This document shows positions 1 to 12,500 of a stretch of DNA of 64,000 nucleotides, piece after piece. Source of the stretch: Rhynochetos jubatus (taxonomy: Eukaryota; Chordata; Aves; Eurypygiformes; Rhynochetidae); assembly GCA_027574665.1 (NCBI GenBank), contig CM050654.1, positions 31,329,722 to 31,393,721 of the forward strand, read 5' to 3'. The stretch's first letter is position 1, and each line of letters starts with the position of its first letter. Under the pieces are notes generated by a model that was not told the origin of the DNA, made no database searches, and saw only the letters and a program-made list of their open reading frames with translations. The position numbers and the translations under genes were made by a program.

Positions 1-2810
1 TACAGCTCTCCCATAGTTTTTTTCAACTGGTCTTAAAGCTGCCCTGAAGAAGATAAGTGTCTATTTACAAACAGGGAAACTGTGCACAGGAAAAACTGAT
101 AGCAGAGCCAGAAATAGTACCTCAGCTCCCCAGCGCCAGGCCAGTGCCAAATACACGAGGCTACACTGGTCTTTCAGGAAGCTGCTATGGTCAACTCCCT
201 TCAGCTGCTGCATTAGTGCCTCTGAATGTACTGGGTTTATTTTAAGTATGTCCTACCCAGGCAGAGAGAGAGCGAGCTAGCTTGTGCGCAAAATATGCTA
301 GTATGCATTTCTGATTGGACGGCTATAATATCCTGCATGTTTTATGCTAGAGAGAAAGAAGGAAAAAATCTTCAGGATACTATCTGCTTCCATCACGCTG
401 CTGAAATGGCAGAGGATAAAGACATGCATGGGGAAGTCACGAAGTGATACGTAAATATGTCCTATATGTTCCAGTTCAGGTCGCATTAACAGCAGGGCTC
501 CTGTGAATTATCTCTGCTCCATGCTAGTTTAGGGAAAGGAAAACTATTCATCTCCCAACTCCAAAAGAAGCTCCTACGTTACCAAAATTGTTGTGACACT
601 GCTGAAAATGCCAGAGAGACATAAGAGCTACAGAGCTTACAGCTAAACTCGTCATATGGAGAGGAGACAGACACCTCTCAAATCTGCACACTCATCAGGT
701 CTCTTTTTCCCTGGCAGTTCTGATTCAGCCCATCTCAAAGATGCACTTTTGACCACTGTAGCATTTGAGCTCTGCTCTCCTCACAGCATGTGAGCTGTCT
801 GACCCCACCAGCCCAGAGCTGATCAGGGTGACAAGTGACATCTGACAAACAGCAACAAGAGGACATCTGCAGAGCTAAGATATGCCAAAATATGGGGCCT
901 GGCTCTTACCTGGAATAGCAACACTTAGGTCCACAGATATTAGCTGTTTGAATTTGATCATCATCTCATTTCTCAGAACAGGTTGGAACCAAAGCCAAAA
1001 AAGGAACCTAGCTAAGGAATACAAAGAAAGTAGGAGCTGCCTTTAAGAACGGATATATTCAGTTGGTCTTCACAGTCTAGGCAAGAGTACAGTGTGCTCC
1101 AGACTTCTTTATATGCTGGCTCCACTCAAAAAATACAGTTAATTTAGTCAAATGGTGGGATCATTCATCTAGAGACAAGAATGCAGGCCATCCCTGAAGG
1201 ATAAAGAACTGCTTGCAGAGCCGCTGCTTTCCAGGAAAGGAATTAGGGGGTCAGAGCAAACAAGCAACTCAACATGAGCTCCCAGTGCAATGGGACCAGC
1301 AAAGCCATACATCAACAACAAATGGAGAGCTGAAGCAGAAAGGTCATTTAACTCAAGTTGAAATAGTATATACCCTAACCCAGTTCATCTGCGCTGAAAC
1401 AGCAGGGAGCATTCGCACCACCCAATGAGCAGCTGACCTAAGAGGGCAGTAACCCCAACACAGCTAGAGCCCAAAGAGAACATGGGAACACAGATTTGAC
1501 ATGTACAAGCTGGAGAGAACACAGCGAAAATGGCGAAGACAGCTTTGCATTTTGCGAAATGTCTCAGGAGGGTGGAAGATGGGAAGCAGCAGTACCGTGG
1601 GAACGTCCTCTGCACTTCTGAGCAATATGAGAGAACGTGCTTCTAACTTAGGCACTTGCAGACTTCTTGCTTCCTCTGCTCCAGCAATTAACACAGGGGA
1701 TGTCTGACACATGGGATCACACACAGGAAAAAGCTCTGGAACCCTCTGTAAAGCGCGTACCCACGTTGGGGTGCAGCACTGTGCTGACCCCATGCTCCAG
1801 GCATGGCCCCTTGGTGAGCTGAAGGATTCATGGGCAAGCTGTGCCTTCAGAAGGGACTCACGGAATGGGACACAGCTCTCCGCACTCCACAGCAAGGGGG
1901 TGGCAGATGGCTCTCAGGGATTAAGGGACCTCTCTGTAGATGCCCAGACAGTACAGAGAGCCCACACTCCTAACTGCTCCAAGCGTTTTCTCACACAGCA
2001 CCTAAAGTCTCCAATTTAGCAATGTTTAAACACATCTAAGCATCTGCTATGAAGCAGAAAGAATATCTGCTTTCCCTCATCCACAGAGCCATCTTCCTGT
2101 GGCCTGGAAAGCCCACAGTGATGGCAAAAACAAAAAACTGCCAGCACGGCTGGATGTCAGTGCATACAAATGCATCCGGGACACATAGAAATTCCACGCA
2201 GGGGAGGGCAGGCTAAGCTGCCATTGCAGCGTGTGCATACTAAGTGGAGGCTTTGCAGAGCTACCGAAGAGAACGCACGAGGTGTCTATTTGCACAGACA
2301 AACACAATAGTCAGATTCAATTATTCTCTGTGGGCAGCCTTAAAACAAAATGCTAACAGACCAAACAGTGTTTTCATGTGAGGGTCCCATCCCTGAAGAC
2401 CTGGTAGTTCAGTTTATATAGCAGAAGAAACAGGGACGGTCTTGTCTGCATAATTGGAAAATAAGCTGGCATACCCAAAATGCTCAGAATCGCAATATGG
2501 TTTCACTTGCCATGCAGTTTTCCATGCCTTTTTCCTTGTGCTTGGCTTATGTGCTGTTGTCTGACAATCCAGGAGGTGGAAAAGAAGTTTTTATTGGCAG
2601 CACCCAACACAGACCATTTCTGAAAATGTTCAGGGTTGATGAGGGGAACGAAAGCTTTAAAAAAAAAAAAACAAACAACCAAACATAAAAGGTCATCTTC
2701 ACACATGTAACTCAGAAGACATAGGAGCCCTTTGAGGTTAGAGCAAGCTGAAAATTTGAATGCAGCTCAGTGACCTAAGTGACAGTATCTACAATTAAAT
2801 ACTTCACTTA
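1..2810. other. Non-coding stretch, no gene recognised
   Basis: No open reading frame here has recognisable domains. The longest, about 143 codons on the minus strand at 1464-1895, overlaps equally long frames on the other strand and shows no family motif. A 13-base A run at 2659-2671 is the only obvious simple repeat. If the candidate minus-strand exon near 35.5 kb is real, this would be intron or further downstream sequence. Confidence 0.6.
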
Positions 2811-2910
2811 GACAATCCAGGTTTGATACTGGCTCTGCCACTGCTACCTGCTCAGTCTCTCGGCCTCTGAGCCCCAGGTCAGCATCTTGAAAACGGAGTT
2901 GAAAATGGAG
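2811..2910 (+). repeat. MIR-like SINE relic
   Basis: The stretch around 2817-2842 (caggtttgatactggctctg followed by ccactg) resembles the part of MIR/CORE-SINE that follows the tRNA-like B box. The text after it, with gcctctgag and a purine-rich gagttgaaaatgg, resembles the MIR 'cctcagtttcc...aaaatgg' segment. The copy is old and gapped. The family was recognised by eye only. Confidence 0.45.
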
Positions 2911-3515
2911 TTCATAGTAGGCCTTCAGCAACATGATTTGTGCATGTGCTACAGCTAGTTCAAAAGGGTACTGCTAATTTAAGGCAACCATAAAAATACC
3001 ATTCTGTGGATCTTGCTCTGGATTGAAGACTAACAAGAATAACTTGCCAGCTGAGACAGTCACTCCCTCGGCAGAGTAACCCAGCTGCAAGTCTAGAAAC
3101 CTGTCCCAGAGTCCTGGGTTTAGCTCCAGCATTTCAGCTTGGACTCATCTTTAGTTTAAATCATCAAGAAAGAAAATTCAGCATTTGATTGAAACCACTA
3201 ATGTACAGAGCTCTCCTTACCAATTGAAGAAAAAGTGATTATCTGCTCTTTTTTGAGAAGGAAAATGACTGTTCCTAAAGAAGAGATCACAAACGCCAAT
3301 GTGCATTTTTTATAGAATTCTGAATTATATTTCACAGTTCCAGATAAAAATGACCTTTGCAGTGTGGAGAATGCTCCAACGGGGATCACTTTTTCTTTTA
3401 TTTTTTATGCCTTACAGCACAGACACAGTAAAATATCTTCACAGATATAATTGTGTTATATCACGATACTAGACAGACACGGTGCTGAGACCAGACAGTA
3501 ATTTACTCACTAAGG

Positions 3516-3587
3516 CTCTGATCCAGTTTCCATTGCAATCAATGTAAAGGTTTCCTCTGTCTTGAATGGCTATTGACTGGATCAATC
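3516..3587. repeat. Short palindromic interspersed element (copy A)
   Basis: The ends are inverted: TGATCCAG at 3519-3526 pairs with CTGGATCA at 3577-3584. Inside, the halves carry cattgcaatcaatg and ttgaatggctattga. This matches the general plan of an old amniote repeat in which 'tgatcc...cattgaagtcaatgg' is followed by its own reverse complement. It is about 70 bp long with no coding content. Similar copies lie at 16.9 and 58.98 kb. Confidence 0.5.
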
Positions 3588-5157
3588 TTTTTGTCTTCAT
3601 AGCTGGAACACAGCAATTTTCCCTTATTGTTCTGTGACCTTGCTTTGTCGTTAAACTTCACTCAAGGGATTCATAAGATACAGAATACTGCATACGGAGG
3701 ACAACTCGAGAGATTTATTCTACCCAGACATGTCTAAATAGAGGAGTGACAAGCAGGCGAACATACTTCTTTTCCTACCGTGCAGTCTGCTGGCCATCAA
3801 GAGAATGTCAGGTTTTATTTTATGCAAGGTAAGATGTTACACATAATATCCAGATCTCAGCCCCTACGAAGTCGTGGAAATACGCGCAACGGGGTAAACT
3901 AAGAACGACTTGAACTGTAACATTGCTGGGGTTTGCTGACGTAGACTTGGACACTTAAATGCATGTAACAAAAGTTTGGCTGTTGGTGCTCTTTTACTGA
4001 ACTCTGCCAGGTCAGCCAGTCTCTTGCTCTGGCACACAACCACATCACTGCTCCCTTTCATAAACAACCATGATCCACATTAAACACATTAGCCCATCAG
4101 GAGCTGTGACAGAAGCCTGCCCCTCTCTCCTGTAGTGGCCACAACATCCCAGTCTCCAGTCTGAACTTAGAACCTATGCATACATGTCTCATACTGTGTC
4201 AGCCTAGTCCTTTCGCTTACACCGTTCTTTTCCTTCCCTGGTATTAACACCCATGATAGACTGATGGACACTCATATCCCCATTCCACCTCAGCTTTGCT
4301 GGGCTAAGCAAGCCAGGCAATTTACCTTTCTTCTCTAACGATGGCTCTTCACCCTGTTGAGAGTATTTTGCACCTTGCAGTACTTGCAAAGGTTTAGAGA
4401 AATTATTGCATTTTACAGCGAGATTGGACCATAATGACCTCCTGAATTACCTTGGGTACCAAATACCACCTGTAATTCCCGCATTTTGGCTATAATTTCA
4501 GGTTGAACTAGGGTGCATATTTAATAGGCAGCAGAGAAACCAATCCATAATACTCTAATGCATCAAGCCCCAGTTGTGCTCAGGTACCAAAATGATCAGA
4601 GACTCAGTAAAGGACATACAGAGGGCAGAGCAGTAAAACCCAGAGGCCATGAAAAATGCTGCATTGTTTTACCAAATACATGTTCTATGACACAATGAGC
4701 ATCACAAAGTGCTTTCAAAGTTACACTTGTTATTCACCCAACATTTATAACATCAAACTTTTCTTTACAAGGAAGACTCCTAGAAACAGTTCCACTTGGT
4801 TTTGTTTCTGTGCAAATATTTAAAAATTATTTCAGGAGTGCACAGGGAAGACAATAATGAAGAAAACATGGAGCTGAAGAGGGAAATTGGTTAAAGATAA
4901 AAGCAAAACTAGCTTTGAGTTTTTGGTCTGAACCAAAAAATACATGGCAAACGTAATGGCAACATTGGAGTTTACGTTCTGTTTTGTAAACAATAACATA
5001 AGGTAACAACAGCTCTTCACACAGCAGAGTGTGTCCATCAGCTTGGCCAGTACATCTTCAGCTGGTGCAAGTCAGCATCTGAGACACCCTCAGACTGACC
5101 CTTTCACAAAGAGCTGAGGCAGCCCTGGGAGGCTCATGCTCCTTCATTCTAATTAGG

Positions 5158-5193
5158 AATTAGGTGACTAATTAGGTGACTGGAGCAGTCACC
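5158..5193. repeat. Tandem 12-mer pair running into a hairpin
   Basis: The 12-mer aattaggtgact occurs twice in direct succession (5158-5169 and 5170-5181). The second copy ends in ggtgact, which pairs perfectly with agtcacc at 5187-5193 across a 5-base loop. No function is inferred. Confidence 0.7.
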
Positions 5194-6583
5194 AGGCCCT
5201 GGGGCTCACTCCTACCCAGAGCAAGTGGAACTGTCTGCAGATAAGGCACTAATTTTGCATGAGCAAATACAGCACAACCTGTGGCTTAGCTTTAAGAGGT
5301 CCTGAGCACCCACTGCTTCCATTAGCTTCCTCTGAAGCTCAGAGTCTTCAAAGGCAGAGCTGGCATGCCCTCAGGGCCTGATTTTTCCCCAACCCCTGAA
5401 GCACTGAAAACTAAAGCATGAGGCTTATCAAAGGAGGGTGTGAAAATGTACTAGATTGTATAGTGTACCTTAAATTAATACTAAATGCGTATCTATCTAG
5501 TGCTCCCTGCACTGGTCTGCCAGTGAGACACCAACCAGGACAACGCGAAAAGCAGATGGGCTGTGATATTTTCATTATGAAGAACCAGACACTGTCTTAC
5601 TGCTCACAGGCCCATGAACATACGCTTCCCCAGGACTGATGCTTTATGAGCTAAAAAAGGCAATGCACTGGATAAACCTGTCTAAAATAAGAGGATCTGT
5701 GAACATTGGGATTTTTCTACCACTGCCCACGTAAACACTGCTGCAATAGGTGAACATGACTATTGTTAAGCCTGAGTCTACAGCTTTCCTGTGATGCCTG
5801 GATTTAATTTCCAGTAAGCCTGCACTTTACAAGAACACCATTTTTTTTCAGTTTTCTTTGTGTCTATTTTACAGGCCTTTGTACTTCAATACAGAGAAGA
5901 GAAAGCAGCCCATAAAATGCTTCAGAAACAGTACAGACTATGGATTTAGGGAAAGACATACCTTAAAGATATGAACTGAACCATCACTTCTATCGCTGCA
6001 GCTCCGTAGGCTTTTGCAAATGTTGCAGCCATCGTCCTATCTTAGTTTCTAAAAACAATGGTGCTTTAAGATCTGGCCATCCCTTCTTGCTATCAGCTTA
6101 ATTAAAAGCTTCATTAAATGAACTGTTTCATTTTGTACTGAAACAAATTAGGAATACATACATGACCAGTCAGCTGAGCAGCAGATAATGAACAGCTGAG
6201 AGCCAGTAACAACCTAAATCAGTACAGCTGTTTAAAAGGCATGGGCACGACTTGTCTTTCGGTATTTGATGTATCGCTGTGAAATACATAAATATGCTAA
6301 TAGATACACCCCTCCCACACCTGACTTCCTAATTACCCTTTGGTGGTCTGCTGTAGCCATATGGGATCCAGGACAGACCTGCAGGCAGAAACCAGCATCT
6401 CCCATTACTGTGCCCGCTTCTCAGCTGATCTCAGCCCCGAGTTTTGGCATCAGCACCAGGCAGGTTCCCTGTTTATCTGAACTCCCTCCAGCAAGCTCCT
6501 CTTGACAAACATGCAAATGCACTTTTGTCTACAAACAGCTGTGAGCCTGATTTTATTGTTGTCCATAAAGCAACTGCATTTGC

Positions 6584-6602
6584 AAAAAAAAAAAAAAAAA
6601 AA
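6584..6602 (+). repeat. A19 homopolymer, possible retroposed tail
   Basis: Nineteen consecutive A residues follow 'ccataaagcaactgcatttgc'. The CATAAAG lies about 15 bases upstream, where a polyadenylation signal would sit, so a retroposed transcript tail is possible. No parental gene is recognised upstream and no flanking duplication was found. A plain microsatellite is equally likely. Confidence 0.5.
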
Positions 6603-7423
6603 CTACCAACCTTAGGCAAAGAAATATCACAGAGGAAGACCTAGCAGTTTCATGAATGCTCATGTAAATATGGTCTGGCATGAGCATCTGCACAACCGAC
6701 TCATCCAAGCCCCCCTTGTTTACTGAACACTTCAGCCATTCACTCTGTCGACAGTCTCACATGTGAGCGGTCTGCACCACACCATTGGTCACCAACAGAC
6801 GACACCCATGCAAAACCGCAATGAATTACGCTCAAGCAACTCTAAAAGTGAAAATTGTCTGCATAAAAGCCTAAGTGAGCACTTTAAGTAACAAGCAAAT
6901 TGTGTGAAGACAAGAACAGAGTTATATTTGCTGAAGGAAGTTGCTGTGCTTTAGAGAAGAGACACAGAACCACAGGGAAGCTACCTGTTCAGCCCAAGCC
7001 ACTGATTCAGGGACACAGCGGCCTCAGAAATACACTATATTTCCTAAAAGGGTCAGCTCGCCCCAACTACCAAAGCAGACAATATGAGCTTACAGCACAT
7101 GTAAGAACAGATTCTCTGTATGTACGTACAGTTAAATAGGATCATCTTTAACACAAATCCACCCTAGAGACACAGGTGCATAGGGAAGAATCTGAAAGAG
7201 AGTCCTACTTACTTCTAATCCAGGAAATCAGACTAAAATTCCTCAATGGGGTTTGGGTTTTCTATTTGTTTTGTTTTGTTTTACAGAGGAAGAAAATCCA
7301 TGCTCCCAGGATGAGGAGATGCTGTATGCCAAATGTCAGCATGGAGCACATTTTTACAGCCAGCTTCTAAACCCATGAATAAAGAAAAGGGCTTAGCGGA
7401 AATACTGACAGAAGTTTAACCAT

Positions 7424-7506
7424 ACTGGGCCAAAGTTAGCCTTGTGTAGGTGCAGGCAACTCCACTGATGTTAATGGACTTACACCATGGCTAGAGTTGG
7501 CCCAGT
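7424..7506. repeat. Short palindromic interspersed element (copy B)
   Basis: ACTGGGCCAAAGTTAG at 7424-7439 is the near-perfect inverted counterpart of CTAGAGTTGGCCCAGT at 7491-7506, with 13 of 16 positions pairing. The interior carries 'aactccactgatgttaatgga', which resembles the 'aactcccattgacttcaatggg' core of ancient amniote palindromic repeats. It belongs to a related but distinct type from copies A, C and D because its ends read 'gggccaa' rather than 'tgatcc'. Confidence 0.5.
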
Positions 7507-9159
7507 GCCTCTAGCTGGCACAGCTAAAATCTGCAGGCGTGATACAGAAAGACCACAGCCTGGAGGGGCTGGATGCTCCCCCATGAACCTGTTGGGATTT
7601 GTGTTCATCAGAATGGATTGCATCAGTTCCTTCATGAATGAGCACCTGCAGATTCACCCGTGATCAGCTCTAAAGAAACTCGATGCCAGCTTTTCGTGGG
7701 GCAGTGATTATGGATTACAGTGCTCCTAGTAAATTGTAAAGCTTGAGGGATGATAATGTGCCCCTCACTGGCAGAAGCCTCCGTCAGGCCTCCTTCTGCA
7801 CACAGCGCTGTGCTTTGTTGGGTTTTTTTAAGAGCAAGACCACACAGGGATTTTGACATCCCGTAAATGGAAAGCTGTAGCTGGTTTCTAAATGTGATGA
7901 ATCCCATCCTAAGGGCCTTCGCTTCAGCAGGGAATGAATGATCAAGCTCAGGGAAAACAATGGTGCATTATCAAATTAATTTCACAGCACGGATCACGTG
8001 AGATTCCCCAGAGTCCCTCCAATGCCAAAACACAATCCGATTGTGTAGATCAGCGGCACAACTGCTGTCATCAAGGGTAAATTAACTGGCCAGACTCCTC
8101 CCCTGGTGTAACCTCACTTGAATCACTGAGTGGGTCAGTGGGATCCTGCAACAGACAATTGTAATGTGTAATTTGACCAGCTTTAGGTTTTTCCAAAGAG
8201 TGGAATTGCCAATCTATGTCTAGTTTAGTAGGTTCAGTAACACTGCATAAAATCCTGCTCCGGCGCAGAGCTCCACATCAGCATGAATTTGGTCTGTATG
8301 GAGTCCCACTGCTTTGAAGTAAAACATTCTTGCTCCGATTGCATTAATGGAATGACAGTGGGTCACAGCAGGCGACCTCAGATTCCTACACACACAGGGA
8401 AGCGTAATACCCATACGCAGCCTGACACAGACTGGATCAGAATCAAACTGAAAGTGATTTAGGCTATAGTCCTGCAAAGAATCTGCATTGGCACATCTAG
8501 AAATTTATCTTTTGAGACGTTTGTTGAAAAGCTGTCCTAAGCAAAGCAGCTTTATCTTAGCAAACGCTGAGTACCTTGAAGTGTGCGCACACTGAAATAG
8601 TTCAGCAGAGCGCAAGATCTTGCAACACTGTGGAAACCAACATGACAGGTACGTTGGGGATTTAACTAAAGACATTCAGAGTTAAATGTATGGTCTGCCA
8701 CCATGAGCTGAAAGATGAAAACTTTCTGACTGCAACTTCTGTGGCTTCATTACAGCCTAAGACCCTGCAGATGAGGCAGATGTTCACCAAGAGCTACACA
8801 AGCAACTTGCAGCCTGAGTTCTACATTTCATACACTTCTAATTCGTTGGCATGTTCGAATGAAAGGTGATGCTGATTCACAGTTCAAAAAAATTGGTGAC
8901 ACAGAAAAGGACAGTGATATCATACATGACAGAAGAGGTGATGAGCAAGAAGTTTAATAATGCAAAGGTCAAGATCGTGTATTTAAAAACCAGCAAGAAT
9001 ATTGTGGATATCACTGGCTACAAAGAGGAAGATAAAAACCTGGGTTTATAACTGCATTCACGAGCACCTGAGCCATTAACAGGTCATAGTTGTTAAAAAG
9101 ACCAACAAAACCACAATTGTATTAAAACACCTTTTTCTTGCAGAGGTGGGAAAGCATTA
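7507..9159. other. Non-coding stretch with a half-element resembling copy B
   Basis: No gene is supported. At about 8085-8140, 'ggccagactcctcccctggtgtaa' followed by 'cacttgaatcactgagtgg' looks like one arm of the palindromic family that includes copy B. A 61-codon frame at 8866-9051 on the plus strand has a lysine-rich composition but no recognised motif. Confidence 0.45.
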
Positions 9160-9550
9160 ATGGCACTGTACAGCACAGTTCTGTCCTGTAACCAAAGAAG
9201 AGGAATTCAAACTTGCGTAGGCCCAGAGAAAAGCAACTCATGCTATCAGACACTTTATGAATCTCATGAGCTTAGACTGTTTAGCCTAGTAAAACAAGAG
9301 CTGAGAGGGTAGATGATTACTGACTATAAATATATCAGGTATAGAAGAGCTATTTAGGTTAAAAGAAAGTGTTCATACAAGAAAATAAATTATATAAACT
9401 ATCTCTGAATAGAATTAGCATACACCTTAGAAAACATTTCTGACTATCGGAGGACTGAGTTTCTTTAAGTTTTCCAGTGAGAACAGTGGGGACAAGACAC
9501 CAACACACTTTAAAAACGGGTCTTGCTAGATGTATTAAGGACTTCACAAC
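9160..9550 (+). repeat. Old CR1 LINE, 3' coding and UTR fragment
   Basis: The order of recognisable CR1 pieces is kept: 'gaggaattcaaacttg' with 'cccagagaaaagcaac' (normally the 'vQRRAt' segment), then 'gactgtttagcctag' (the LFSLxKxRLRGD segment), 'gatgattactgactataaatatatcag' split over 9311-9340, and 'ggaggactgagtttct' with 'cagtgggggacaaga'-like text near 9449-9500. Many small indels and stops show that it is dead. It is an ancient subfamily, more diverged than the copies at 18.2, 43.1 and 45.1 kb. No terminal octamer is visible, so the 3' boundary is approximate. Confidence 0.6.
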
Positions 9551-12500
9551 ATACCATCTTTCAAGAGCAGGGAGCGTGGTCAATAGCCTGGAGATGTCAT
9601 CCCAGTCTTGCATATCTGTGGGGTACATGAGACTCCACAGCTCTGGTGAAGAACCAGGGTCCCACCATGCTTGGCACTATACACGGGCTTATCACAAAAT
9701 GATGGACTCTTACTATACTGTAGTTTTTCTGTCTTGTCTTACCCGATAGATTCAAAGGGCATCTTACTTAAAAATTAATAAAACAATCTGGCCAAAAGTC
9801 AAGACTACAGGATTTGAGTAGAGAAGGGTTGGAGGGAAGTAGCAGCTGAGGAAGAAAAGACCTCAAAAACAGGAGTGTTAATACAGGGCAAATAAAGACA
9901 TACAACTACAATCTAAACAATAGCCATGGCTAGACAATAAAAACCCAACAGTACACTTCGCGGTAGCACATTACCACTTGTCAGATGAACATAAAAATTG
10001 ACCCTATGAGTGCTCCTAGCCCATTGCAAATGAGAAGTGAAGCATGTTAACCTAAATAAAACAACCTCCAGCGAGATTTTGGAGGTGAGCAGCTGAAGTG
10101 ATAACATCTTACTCCAGCTCAACTCCAACTGCAACAACACATTCGATGGCAGCTTCCACTGCACAGAGAATCAGCCACCAAAGAGGAACTCATTAGGCTG
10201 TAGTCCCACAATCTAAGTAGTCACATCAGCATACTGCAGGCAGTTACCGCAGTGAGCCTTGCCCAACACTTATAAATTCTATATGGTATATGTATTTGGT
10301 GGTTTAAAGCATGATTTACATGACATATTTAGAAAGCTCTAATTAATTTTGTCATCGATGCTCTAAAAGTCCTGAGTGAAGTTAAGATTTTTTTTAAATT
10401 GTTAAATTACATTTGTGAATTAACACGGGTGGGGCAGAGTAATTAGCACTTCATGTTCATGTATAGTTCATTCAGTTCAAATGAAGTTCTGCTGTATCAT
10501 GAAGAGAAGAAAATAGCCAGACAAAATGCTATTGCAAGAACCTGGGTGACAACTAATACAGCTTACAAAACAGTAAGAAAAATGGTAGATTTTCTTTAAA
10601 CTTTTAAAGAAAATAAGTCTGAGATTTATTAAGGAGGCAAGTTACGTACTATTACTGCTAGAACTATTTCCTGCTCAGAGTGATGAAGTGTTTTGTGAAC
10701 TATCCCCCCCATCCAGCAATACACTCACCCCTAGAGTGTAAAACAGCACCTGTTTAACAGCTTATCATACAGATGCACAAATACCTTAGGAGAGAAGATA
10801 AGGAATACTATAACCAAATGAAATGCTATGGAGAATTACATGCAGACACAAATACAGGGTACCGTGAACATTCCTTACACAGGCAACATCTGGAACACTT
10901 CCTCCTGGAAAGGAAGCTAAATAATCCTTGTATCTTGTTTGGGTTTTCCCTTACTGCCTACCACTATGGTAGGAGAGAATCAGTGAAAAAATAACAACAC
11001 TATTGGCATGAAGGATTAAAAGGGATCAATTGATCTTTTAGGGGGAAAAATGGATATTGTTTTTTGCTGTGCCTTACTGGCTGGCTGGTGAGCTTACTTG
11101 TAACAAGTCTGAGGAGGGTAATTTAGAAGAGAGGAGTTGGTTGGTAGGCCAGAAGTGAATATGGATCCATATTCTCCAATCTCATCAATCCTAATTCTTT
11201 GTATGGAGAAATTTCTCCACAGACCCTCTCTCTTAGTGTAAAAGCTCAGGAAAATCAATCAATATATTACATTTGCTATTTGCCGGACGTGCACTCTCCC
11301 CAGCTGGGGCTGCCTTGGTCCCCTTGGTGACATTGCTTAGTGCCTACTCACACACAAGCCCAACACACCTTTCTCTGGAGATTTATTCTCCTCTGCAACT
11401 CACCGTGGCAGCAAGATTATAAATTGCTCCAATTTGCAATCTGTCCAAGACTCTGGGGCTCAAAAGCAAAGAGCACCAAGGTGTGAAATGGATGGATACT
11501 GACCATGATAACACAGTTCGGATATCACAATTACTTCTTTCCTTAAAGATAATGACTCCAGCAACATCCTACCCTTTGGCAGAGGAACTCATCACATGAA
11601 TCATGATTCTCACCCTCAGTTCTGTGCCGAAGATCTGGTCGTATCTGACTCTTCTCAGCTTGTGGGAACCCAGACAATCACTCCCCAGGTCAAGATCTGC
11701 AGAATGCTAGTCACATCCTCTTTAAGCTGTGGCATAACAAGCCACGCTTTTGCAAGCCACCAGCAGAGATGCTGTTGCCATGAATTCCGAGCAGCAGTGG
11801 TTTCCCTGCACACATGCTGACAGGTGCAACTACTGTTGATCTATCAGTGAGCTTTTCACCACTGAGAAGTCCACATGAGAAAGACAAAACCCTTTACACA
11901 TCCATCTTTCTCAATTTGCCAGGCACACCAAGAGGAAGAGCACAAAGCAATGCTAAGCCACTGGAGAGCAGATGAGCACTGTAACATTGTGCTGCACAGG
12001 CAGCACAGTCAATTCCTGCAGCAGACACTCATTTGATCAAAAGTGGTTCTGCTGGCAATTTACTTTTCTTGATCCCACAGAAAAAGAGTTTTAGTCTCTG
12101 TTTTCAACTTGACTTCTACTTGCTGCCCTCAGGAAAATCAAGGCCAGATAAATGATTTTCAAAGACAAGACAGTTTCTTTTTTTCAGATTCAGAAAATGA
12201 TTTTGTCTTGATGAATAATACAGGCTTTATTCGTTTAACTTAACTCAGAGCTACAAAGCACCTCTGCTCTCTCCAGGTAACCAAGGACACATGCATTTTT
12301 AACACACCTGCCTCAAAATGAGTTTGCAGGGCAGGCAGGCAAAAAATTCCATCCCATAACTTGGATAATGAGATATGGAGCCGTTCGAAACTACTCAACA
12401 TGCAGCTTGGTGCTGCCACTTCTGCAGATTCTCTTTATTAAGGAGGGCTACATTGTAAAGCATTTCTCTTTTGGGGGGTGAAGTTATGCAAAACCAGTAT

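Larger units (their letters stand above)
3588..7423. other. Non-coding stretch, no gene recognised
   Basis: There is no supported gene. Small items seen are a possible minus-strand MIR 3' piece around 4690-4740 (acaaagtgctttcaaag), a doubled 12-mer with a hairpin at 5158-5193, an A19 run at 6584-6602, and a TTTTG microsatellite at about 7265-7281. Confidence 0.55.

Noticed and set aside
8866..9051. Lysine-rich 61-codon frame next to the old CR1
   Set aside because: I tried to match it to the CR1 ORF2 linker or RT but could not. It is too short and featureless to call.
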